DNA from: an uncultured Clostridia bacterium
GTDB lineage: Bacteria > Bacillota > Clostridia > TANB77 > CAG-508
NCBI GenBank assembly: GCA_947632605.1
Contig: CANRPX010000002.1
Span: 1 to 64,000, forward strand
DNA: 64,000 bases
Direction of reading: 5' to 3'
Below are positions 41,405-49,409 of the stretch, one piece after another (the stretch's first letter is position 1; each line of letters opens with the position of its first letter). The translations under genes and the position numbers were made by a program. Under the pieces are notes generated by a model, which had not been told where the DNA came from, did not search any database, and saw only the letters and a list, made by a program, of their open reading frames with translations.

Positions 41405-43777
41405 ATGCAATATAGTGAAATTATTGACAAATTAACATTAGAAGAAAAAGCTAGTCTATGTGTAGGCAAAGATTATTGGAATACAGTAGAAATAAGCAAA
41501 TTTAATATACCTAAAATTACTATGTCTGATGGACCACATGGATTAAGAATTCAAAAATTGAAAGCTGATAATTTAGGAATAAATAAAAGTGAAATAGCAA
41601 CTTCTTTTCCAACTTCTGCTACAATAGCAAGTAGTTGGAATAAAAAAGTTGCTTATAAATTGGGAGATGCTTTAGGAAAAGAAGCAATACATTGGGATGT
41701 AAATATTTTACTTGGACCTGCAATTAATATGAAAAGAAGTCCTTTATGTGGTAGAAATTTTGAATATCTTTCAGAAGATCCATATTTAACAGGAAGATTA
41801 GGAATTGAGTATGTTAAAGGATTACAAAAGAATAATGTAGGAGCATGTGTAAAACATTTTGCTGTAAATAATCAAGAAAATAAAAGAAGAACAATAAATG
41901 CAATAGTTGATGAAAGAACATTAAGAGAAATATATCTAAAATCATTTGAAATGATTGTAAAAGAAGCAAAACCTTGGGCAATAATGAGTGCTTATAATAA
42001 AGTAAATGGTGATTATTGCAGTGAAAATAAAGTATTAATAGATATACTAAAAAAAGAATGGAATTTTGATGGAATAGTTATCACAGATTGGGGAGCAAAT
42101 AATGACAGAATAGAAGGATTGCTTGCTGGAAATGAATTAGAAATGCCTGGTGGAAGAGAAGGAGCAGTTCAAGAAATTATTGATGCTGTAAATGAAGGAG
42201 AAGTTCCAGAAGAATACTTAAATGAAATAGTAGATAGAATTTTAGGTGTTGCATTTAAAACAATAGAAAAAGAGAAAAAAGATGAATATGATATGGAAAA
42301 ACATCATGATATTGCTTTAAGAATTGCAGAAGAGTCAATGGTTTTACTTAAAAATGAAGATAAGATATTACCAATTAAAAATAAAAAATTTGCATTAATT
42401 GGCGATTTAGCAAAAAATCCAAGATTTCAAGGAGCTGGAAGTTCTACAATAAATCCTTATAATTTGGAAAGTGCTTATGATTGTTTAGTAGAATATGGTT
42501 ATGAAATAGATTATGCAAAAGGATATGAAAGAGTTGCTTCAGAAGATGATGAAAAATTATTAAAAGAAGCAATAGAAGTTGCTAAAAGAAATGATGTTGT
42601 TCTTATTTTCGGAGGACTAACAGAAAATTATGAATCAGAAGGAAGAGATAGAGAAAGTTTATCACTTCCAGAAAATCAAAATAGATTAATTAAAGAAATT
42701 GCAAAAGTAAATAAAAATGTTATAGTTTCACTATCTAATGGTGCACCTGTTACAATGCCTTGGAAAGATAAAGTAAAAGGCATAATGTGTGGATATTTAG
42801 GAGGTGAATCAGGAGAAAGAGGAGTTGTAAATTGTTTAGTAGGAAAAGTAAATCCAAGTGGAAAACTTGCTGAAACATATCCTTTAAAACTAGAAGATAC
42901 TCCATGTTATAATAATTTTCCTGGTTCAGAACAAAGTGTAGAATACAAAGAAGGAATTTATGTTGGATATAGATATTATGATAAAAACAACTTAGAAGTA
43001 CTATTCCCATTTGGATATGGCTTGAGTTATACAAAATTTAAATATTCTAGTTTAAAAATTGGTATAAACAAGAACATAGAAATATCTTTTAAAATAAAGA
43101 ATACTGGAAAAGTAAAAGGAAAAGAAGTTGCACAAGTTTATATTTCAGAAGAAAATCCTACTATTTTTAAACCAGTAAAAGAATTGAAAGGCTTTGAAAA
43201 AGTAGAACTTGAGCCTGGAGAAGAAAAAGAAGTACATATTACATTATCTAAAGATGCATTTGAATATTATAATGTAGAAACTAAAAAATGGGCTGTAGAA
43301 TCTGGAATATACAAGATTTTAGTTGGAAAATCAAGTAGAGATATTGTTCTTAGCAAAAGAATAAAAATAGTTTCAGAAGATAAGAACATTACTAAAAAAT
43401 ATCCAAAAGTATATTATACAGGAAAAGTAAAGAATGTAAGTGATAAGGATTTTGAAGCATTATTAGGATTTAAAATACCAAGTAGAGATATAGACTTATC
43501 AGTTATAACAGAAGAAAATACATTAGAACAATTGAAAAATACTAAAATAGGAAAAATGATTTATGAAAATCAGATGGCATATATGGACAAGCTTCTTGTT
43601 GAACAGAATACTAATAAAGCTATAAAAGTTACTATGAACATGCAAAAACCATTAAAGAAATTCTATGAAAGAACAGGAAGTAAATATACCAAAGAAATGA
43701 TAGATGAATTTATAAATATTGTTCAAAATGATTTGGACCCTAAAAAGAGTAAATTCTTAGAAAAATTCTTAAAATAA
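41405..43777 (+). CDS. Glycoside hydrolase family 3 beta-glycosidase
   Basis: A 790-residue protein. The GH3 N-terminal barrel includes MSDGPHGLR, KHFAVNNQENKRR and VITDWGANNDRIEG (nucleophile Asp near residue 229). The C-terminal domain includes GAGSSTINP, FGGLTENYESEGRDRESL and SGKLAETYPLKLEDTP, and a fibronectin-III-like domain (KNTGKVKGKEVAQVYISEE) follows. The last 120 residues are an extra helical tail. There is no signal peptide, so it acts in the cytoplasm on imported oligosaccharides, most likely beta-glucosides. AAAGGAG precedes the ATG. Confidence 0.92.
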   Translation: MQYSEIIDKLTLEEKASLCVGKDYWNTVEISKFNIPKITMSDGPHGLRIQKLKADNLGINKSEIATSFPTSATIASSWNKKVAYKLGDALGKEAIHWDVNILLGPAINMKRSPLCGRNFEYLSEDPYLTGRLGIEYVKGLQKNNVGACVKHFAVNNQENKRRTINAIVDERTLREIYLKSFEMIVKEAKPWAIMSAYNKVNGDYCSENKVLIDILKKEWNFDGIVITDWGANNDRIEGLLAGNELEMPGGREGAVQEIIDAVNEGEVPEEYLNEIVDRILGVAFKTIEKEKKDEYDMEKHHDIALRIAEESMVLLKNEDKILPIKNKKFALIGDLAKNPRFQGAGSSTINPYNLESAYDCLVEYGYEIDYAKGYERVASEDDEKLLKEAIEVAKRNDVVLIFGGLTENYESEGRDRESLSLPENQNRLIKEIAKVNKNVIVSLSNGAPVTMPWKDKVKGIMCGYLGGESGERGVVNCLVGKVNPSGKLAETYPLKLEDTPCYNNFPGSEQSVEYKEGIYVGYRYYDKNNLEVLFPFGYGLSYTKFKYSSLKIGINKNIEISFKIKNTGKVKGKEVAQVYISEENPTIFKPVKELKGFEKVELEPGEEKEVHITLSKDAFEYYNVETKKWAVESGIYKILVGKSSRDIVLSKRIKIVSEDKNITKKYPKVYYTGKVKNVSDKDFEALLGFKIPSRDIDLSVITEENTLEQLKNTKIGKMIYENQMAYMDKLLVEQNTNKAIKVTMNMQKPLKKFYERTGSKYTKEMIDEFINIVQNDLDPKKSKFLEKFLK

Positions 43778-43798
43778 TCTTAAAAAGGAAGCTTTAAA

Positions 43799-44734
43799 AT
43801 GAAGAAAATATCAATTGTTGTACCAATGTACTATGAAGAAAAAGTAGCAGAAGAATGTTATAAGAGAATAGTAAAAGTCTTTGAAGAATTAGAAAATTAT
43901 GAATATGAAATTGTTTTTGTAGATGATGGTAGTAAAGACAAAACTTTAGAGATACTTACTGAAATAGCAAACAAAGATAAAAATGCAAAAGTAATTTCTT
44001 TTTCAAGAAATTTTGGACATCAAGCAGCTGTACAAGCAGGTTTAAAATTTGTAACTGGAGATGCAGTTGTTATTATAGATGCAGATCTTCAAGACCCACC
44101 AGAATTAATAAAGCAAATGATTGAACTTTGGGAAAATGGAAATGAAGTTATTTATGCAAAAAGAACTAAAAGAAAAGGAGAATCATGCTTTAAATTACTT
44201 AGTGCAAAACTTTTCTATCAAATTTTGAATGGATTATCTAGTATAGAAATACCAAAAGACACAGGAGATTTTAGATTAGCAGATAGAAAAGTTGTTGATG
44301 TAATTAATTCAATGCCAGAGCACAATAAATTTTTAAGAGGATTATTTAGTTGGGTTGGATTTAAACAAACTCCATTACAATATGAAAGAAATGAAAGATA
44401 TGCTGGAAAAACAAAATATCCATTAGGAAAAATGATTAAACTTGCAAGAGATGGAATATTTAGTTTTTCTACAAAGCCATTAAAATTTGTAGGAATGATA
44501 GGTGCTTTTGCAATATTAGTATCAATAGCAATTTTAATTTATGCATTTGTATCATACATATATAAGCTAAATAACTTAACTGCTGGTTGGACTTCTATAA
44601 TGGTAACAATTACATTCTTTGCAGGAGTACAATTATTATCTTTATGGATAATAGCAGAGTATATAGCTAGAATATATGAAGAATCACAAAATAGACCAAT
44701 ATATATTATAGATAAGAAAATCAATATTGATTAA
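43799..44734 (+). CDS. Family 2 glycosyltransferase, GtrB/DPM1-like
   Basis: A 311-residue membrane-bound GT-A enzyme: SIVVPMYYEEKVAEECYKRI, VDDGSKDKT, FSRNFGHQAAVQAGL and the DADLQDPPELI metal motif. Two C-terminal membrane helices follow (about 230-260 and 270-300), as in GtrB and YkcC. Such enzymes load a sugar onto undecaprenyl phosphate for transfer outside the membrane. The two membrane proteins that follow probably use the product. Confidence 0.88.
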   Translation: MKKISIVVPMYYEEKVAEECYKRIVKVFEELENYEYEIVFVDDGSKDKTLEILTEIANKDKNAKVISFSRNFGHQAAVQAGLKFVTGDAVVIIDADLQDPPELIKQMIELWENGNEVIYAKRTKRKGESCFKLLSAKLFYQILNGLSSIEIPKDTGDFRLADRKVVDVINSMPEHNKFLRGLFSWVGFKQTPLQYERNERYAGKTKYPLGKMIKLARDGIFSFSTKPLKFVGMIGAFAILVSIAILIYAFVSYIYKLNNLTAGWTSIMVTITFFAGVQLLSLWIIAEYIARIYEESQNRPIYIIDKKINID

Positions 44735-44744
44735 TTCTAAAACA

Positions 44745-44773
44745 TTGAAAAATAAGCTTTTTTGTGGTAAAAT
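44745..44773 (+). promoter_or_regulatory. Promoter upstream of the 163-residue membrane protein
   Basis: TTGAAA (44745-44750), 17 bases, TAAAAT (44768-44773), in the gap after the glycosyltransferase. Confidence 0.6.
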
Positions 44774-44804
44774 AACTTTTATATTTTAAGATGTGGAGAA
44801 GAAA

Positions 44805-45296
44805 ATGAATTTTTTAGATATAGAAATTAACGAAAAATTATTTATCAAAATACTGATTTGTTTAGTAGCAATAGTTATTGTATTTTTAGCAATTACTATG
44901 AGTTCTCTTTTAGTATTTAAATCATATACTTTAGGCCCTAATACAACAGTGGTAGATGAAGAAGGTGTTATAAATACACATATAGATTTATTAGAAATTA
45001 GTTCTAAGAAAATAGAAATTTCTGGTTGGGCATATAAAGAAGGATTAAAAGAAATGGGAACTGTAAATGCAAATTACGTTTTAAAAAATCAAGAAACTGG
45101 AAAAATGTATTTGATGAGAACACAAATGGAAGAAAATATAAATATTAAAGAAGAAGGCTTAAAACTTTCAGGACTACATGCACAATGTCTTCTTTTCGGA
45201 TTACCAAAAGGAATGTATGATATTTATGTTTTATATCAAAATGATGAAGAAGATATATTAGCATTTACTTTGATTAGTAGAATGATAGGGGAATAG
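44805..45296 (+). CDS. Single-pass membrane protein of the glycosylation cluster
   Basis: ATG 44805 follows GGAG by 6 bases; the GTG 12 bases upstream would overlap that site. The 163-residue product has one membrane helix (about 13-38) and an exported beta-rich domain with EISGWAYKEGL and the close of KGMYDIYVLYQNDEED. I do not recognise the family. Position between a GtrB-like transferase and a multi-pass transferase-like protein suggests a role in surface glycan modification. Confidence 0.6.
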   Translation: MNFLDIEINEKLFIKILICLVAIVIVFLAITMSSLLVFKSYTLGPNTTVVDEEGVINTHIDLLEISSKKIEISGWAYKEGLKEMGTVNANYVLKNQETGKMYLMRTQMEENINIKEEGLKLSGLHAQCLLFGLPKGMYDIYVLYQNDEEDILAFTLISRMIGE

Positions 45297-45298
45297 AA

Positions 45299-46687
45299 AT
45301 GGAGAAATTTAAAGAAAAAATTAAAAATCTTTTTAAAAATGGTAGAGGAGCAATATTTGCACTATTCATTTTACATTTATTAGTTACTATTTTTATAACT
45401 CCAAATAAATATGATGATGAATGGTTTATAGAGCAAGCAGCTTCTGGACAGAGTATATTTGCATTTGCAGCTTCAAGATATTTTTCTTGGACTTCAAGAC
45501 TTTTACTTGAAATTACAGAATGTTTTGTTTTAAAAGTTTCAAAATACTTATGGATTTTAATAGAAAGCTTAATGGTTGCACTTGTTGGATATTCAATTTC
45601 AAGATTATTTATAAAAAAAGAAGAGCGTGCGCAAAATAATGCTATGCTTATATTCATGTTGCTTTTATATCCATTTAATTCAATGAATGGTTCTGGATGG
45701 GCTACTACTACAATTGTTTATATGTGGCCACTTGCAACATGTCTTTTTGCTTTAATACCAATCAAAAAAATTTGGGATGGAGAAAAAATTAAATTTTGGG
45801 AATATCCATTATATTCAATATCATTATTGTTTTCAGCAAATCAAGAACAAACATCAGCAATTTTATTAGGAACATATATATTATTCACAATTTTTATGAT
45901 TATAAAAAATAAAAAAGTACATCCATATATGATAGTTCAAACAGTTTTGGCAATAGCAAGCATAGTATTTATACTAACTTGTCCAGGAAATTATGTAAGA
46001 AAATCAGAAGAAACTGTAAGATTATTTAAAGATTTTGAAATGTATAATTTATTAGACAAAATTTCTTTAGGATTAACATCAACTATGGGAATTATTATTG
46101 AAAAAAGAAATCTTGTTTATACAATTTTAAGCTTAATGGTAGCAGTATATGTATGGACAACATATAAAGAGAAAACTTATAGAGTAGTATCTATAATACC
46201 AATTCTAACAATTGCTTTTCTTGGAATTTTCCAAAATGTAACAAATACAGTATTTTCGTATTTTGGTTCAACAAGAGATTTTATTATAGAAGAAAGAGTA
46301 ATGCTTGCAGCATCAAATAGCAATAGTTTGGTAAATGTTGTTCCATTTTTATTAGCATGTACAAACTTTATTTGTTTAGCATTATCAATATTGTTAATAT
46401 TTAAAAACTTGAAAAATAATATGGCAATATTAGTATTTTTAGTAGGACTTGCTTCAAAAATTATATTAGGATTTTCACCAACAGTATTTAGTTCTGCAGA
46501 AAGATCTACTATATTTTTTGAATTTGCTATGATAATAGTAACATTTTTAATTTGGCAAGAATTTACTAAGAAAACAGAAAAAAATGACAAAAAAATATTA
46601 AAAAGAATGGAAGTAATAATTAAAATAGCAGGAGTTTTGCAATACATAAATGTACTTATGTGTGTATTATTAACATCACAAAAATAA
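45299..46687 (+). CDS. Multi-pass membrane protein, DUF6056/GtrII-like
   Basis: A 462-residue protein with about ten to twelve membrane helices and an early exported loop containing TPNKYDDEWFIEQAA, whose acidic residues resemble the active-site loop of GT-C glycosyltransferases. NGSGWATTTIVYMWPLA and LTCPGNYVRKSEE are patterns I associate with DUF6056. It begins 3 bases after the previous stop. With the GtrB-like gene it would be the enzyme that moves the lipid-linked sugar onto a surface polymer. Confidence 0.65.
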   Translation: MEKFKEKIKNLFKNGRGAIFALFILHLLVTIFITPNKYDDEWFIEQAASGQSIFAFAASRYFSWTSRLLLEITECFVLKVSKYLWILIESLMVALVGYSISRLFIKKEERAQNNAMLIFMLLLYPFNSMNGSGWATTTIVYMWPLATCLFALIPIKKIWDGEKIKFWEYPLYSISLLFSANQEQTSAILLGTYILFTIFMIIKNKKVHPYMIVQTVLAIASIVFILTCPGNYVRKSEETVRLFKDFEMYNLLDKISLGLTSTMGIIIEKRNLVYTILSLMVAVYVWTTYKEKTYRVVSIIPILTIAFLGIFQNVTNTVFSYFGSTRDFIIEERVMLAASNSNSLVNVVPFLLACTNFICLALSILLIFKNLKNNMAILVFLVGLASKIILGFSPTVFSSAERSTIFFEFAMIIVTFLIWQEFTKKTEKNDKKILKRMEVIIKIAGVLQYINVLMCVLLTSQK

Positions 46688-46718
46688 TTTTATTTTGAAA
46701 AGGAGTTAAATCAAGTAT

Positions 46719-49376
46719 ATGAATGTGTCTAATTTTACAGAGAAATCAAAAGAAATAATAACATCAGCTAGCAATATTACTACAAATAATAATAACCCTG
46801 AAATTACAGATTTTCATCTTATGGCAGCTTTTTTGGAAGATAAAGAAAGTGTTGTTACTTTACTTCTAAAAAAATTAGATGTAAATGTTAATGCATTAGC
46901 TAATCTAATAAATTCAGAAATAGAAAAAATGCCAAAGGTAACTGGTTCAGTTGCTTTAAGATTTTCAAATGATGTAGAAAAAATATTAGATGAAGCTGAA
47001 AAGCAAGCAAAAAATATGAAAGATGAATTTATTTCAGTAGAACATTTAATGCTTGGTGTATTTGAATATGCAACAGAAGATTTAAAAAAGATTTTAAAAT
47101 CTTATAAAATAGATAAACATAAATTTTTAGTAGCACTAAAAGATATAAGAGGAAATGTATCTGTAAACACAGATACACCTGAAAATACTTATAATGTACT
47201 AGAAAAATTTGGTAAAAATGTTACTGATTTAGCTAAACAAAATAAATTAAATCCAGTTATTGGTAGAGATGATGAAATTAGAAATGTTATAAGAATATTG
47301 TCTCGTAAAACAAAAAATAATCCAGTTTTAATTGGTGAGCCAGGTGTTGGTAAAACAGCAATTGTTGAAGGATTAGCACAAAGAATAGTAAGAGGAGATG
47401 TACCAACTAGTTTAAAAGGAAAAACAATTTTTGAATTAGATTTAGGTTTATTAGTAGCAGGTGCAAAATATAAAGGAGAATTTGAAGAAAGATTAACAAG
47501 TGTTTTAAAAGAAATAGATAAAAGTGAAGGAAATATTATTTTATTTATAGATGAAATTCACAATTTAGTAGGTGCTGGAAAATCTGATGGTTCAATGGAC
47601 GCAAGTAACCTTTTAAAACCAAGATTAGCAAGAGGAGAACTTCACTGTGTTGGTGCAACTACATTAGATGAATATAGAGAATATATAGAAAAAGATCCAG
47701 CTCTTACAAGACGTTTCCAACAAGTTTTAGTAAATGAGCCAACAGTTGAAGATACAATAACAATTTTACGTGGTATACAAGAAAAATTTGAAATATTTCA
47801 CGGAGTAAAAATACAAGATTCAGCATTAGTTGCAGCAGCAACTTTATCAAATAGATATATTACAGATAGATTCTTACCAGATAAAGCAATAGATTTAATA
47901 GATGAAGCTTGTGCTATGATAAGAAGTGAAGTTGAATCAATGCCAACAGAACTTGATGTTATTTCTAGAAAAATAATGCAATATGAAATTGAAGAGCGTT
48001 CATTAGAGAGAGAAGAAGATGATCCAAAAGCTCAAAAACGTCTTCAAGCAATTAGAAATGAATTATCAAAATCTAGACAAGTATTTCAAGATATGAAACT
48101 TAAATGGGAAGAAGAAAAGAAAAATATAAGTAAAATACAAAAATTAAAAGAGAAAATTGATGAAGTAAATGCAGAAATAGAAAAAGCTGAAAGAAATTAT
48201 GATTTAAATAAAGCAGCAGAACTTAAATACTCAACACTTCCAAATTTAAAAACAGTTTTAGAGCAAGAAGAAAGAGAAGTTGAGAAGACTCAAGGAAAAA
48301 ATACATTATTAAGAAATAAAGTTACTGAAGAAGAAATAGCAAATGTAGTTTCAAAATGGACAGGAATTCCTGTTTCAAAACTTGCAGAAGCAGAAAAAGA
48401 AAAATTACTTCATCTAGAAGAAGTTTTACATCAAAGAGTTGTAGGACAAGAAGAAGCAGTACAAAAAGTAGCAGAAGCAATATTAAGAGCAAGAGCAGGA
48501 ATTGCAAATCCAAATAGGCCAATAGGTTCATTTTTATTCTTAGGTCCTACTGGTGTTGGAAAAACAGAACTAGGAAAAACTTTAGCAGCAGCACTTTTTG
48601 ATGATGAAAAAAATATGATAAGAATAGATATGTCTGAATATATGGAGAAGTTTAGTGTTACAAGATTAATTGGTGCTCCTCCAGGATATGTTGGATATGA
48701 AGAAGGTGGACAACTTACAGAAGCTGTTAGAAGAAAACCATATTCAGTAGTTTTATTTGATGAAGTAGAAAAAGCACATCCAGATGTATTTAATATCTTT
48801 TTACAAATATTAGATGATGGACGAGTTACAGATTCACAAGGAAGACTTATAGACTTTAAAAATACAGTAATTATATTAACATCTAATTTAGGTTCAAATA
48901 TTATATTAGATAGTATTGAAAAAAATAAAGAAATAACAGAAGGAGCAAGAGACCAAATTGATAAAATTTTAAAACAACATTTTAGACCTGAATTTTTAAA
49001 CAGATTAGATGAAATTATATGTTTTAAAGCTTTAGATAAAGAAGTTGTTTTCGGAATAGTTGAATTAATTTTACAAGGTGTTATAAAAAGATTAAAAGAA
49101 AAGGGAGTAGAGCTTTCATTTACAAAAAATTCTATTAGATGGTTGATAGAAGAAGGATATGATATGGAATTTGGTGCAAGACCATTAAAAAGAATTGTAC
49201 AAGCACAAGTAGAAACATTACTTGCTAGAAAATTAATTGGAAACCAAATAAATGAAGGTGATAAAATAGAAGTATATTATGATAAAAATATACATGGATT
49301 AAATATAAGACCTAAAATAAATAAAGAAGAAATTGCAAAACAAAATTTAGAAAACAATAAAAAAGAAAATGAATAA
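46719..49376 (+). CDS. clpB: ATP-dependent disaggregase ClpB
   Basis: An 885-residue Hsp100 chaperone. It has an N-terminal double repeat (1-145), AAA-1 with GEPGVGKT near residue 206, the long coiled-coil M domain (about 405-530, EIEERSLEREEDDPKAQKRL), and AAA-2 with GPTGVGKT near 609 and YEEGGQLTEAVRRKPYSVVL. There is no ClpP-binding IGF-type loop evident, and the M domain length separates it from ClpC. It rescues aggregated proteins with DnaK. No CIRCE or CtsR box is visible upstream, only 31 bases after the membrane protein. Confidence 0.93.
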   Translation: MNVSNFTEKSKEIITSASNITTNNNNPEITDFHLMAAFLEDKESVVTLLLKKLDVNVNALANLINSEIEKMPKVTGSVALRFSNDVEKILDEAEKQAKNMKDEFISVEHLMLGVFEYATEDLKKILKSYKIDKHKFLVALKDIRGNVSVNTDTPENTYNVLEKFGKNVTDLAKQNKLNPVIGRDDEIRNVIRILSRKTKNNPVLIGEPGVGKTAIVEGLAQRIVRGDVPTSLKGKTIFELDLGLLVAGAKYKGEFEERLTSVLKEIDKSEGNIILFIDEIHNLVGAGKSDGSMDASNLLKPRLARGELHCVGATTLDEYREYIEKDPALTRRFQQVLVNEPTVEDTITILRGIQEKFEIFHGVKIQDSALVAAATLSNRYITDRFLPDKAIDLIDEACAMIRSEVESMPTELDVISRKIMQYEIEERSLEREEDDPKAQKRLQAIRNELSKSRQVFQDMKLKWEEEKKNISKIQKLKEKIDEVNAEIEKAERNYDLNKAAELKYSTLPNLKTVLEQEEREVEKTQGKNTLLRNKVTEEEIANVVSKWTGIPVSKLAEAEKEKLLHLEEVLHQRVVGQEEAVQKVAEAILRARAGIANPNRPIGSFLFLGPTGVGKTELGKTLAAALFDDEKNMIRIDMSEYMEKFSVTRLIGAPPGYVGYEEGGQLTEAVRRKPYSVVLFDEVEKAHPDVFNIFLQILDDGRVTDSQGRLIDFKNTVIILTSNLGSNIILDSIEKNKEITEGARDQIDKILKQHFRPEFLNRLDEIICFKALDKEVVFGIVELILQGVIKRLKEKGVELSFTKNSIRWLIEEGYDMEFGARPLKRIVQAQVETLLARKLIGNQINEGDKIEVYYDKNIHGLNIRPKINKEEIAKQNLENNKKENE

Positions 49377-49378
49377 AA

Positions 49379-49409
49379 AAAACCTCTTTTAAAAGAGGTT
49401 TTATTTTTT
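49379..49409. terminator. Bidirectional terminator between clpB and the acidic repeat protein
   Basis: AAAACCTCTTTT pairs perfectly with AAAAGAGGTTTT, with T-rich sequence to the right and A-rich sequence to the left. The two genes converge here. Confidence 0.85.
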
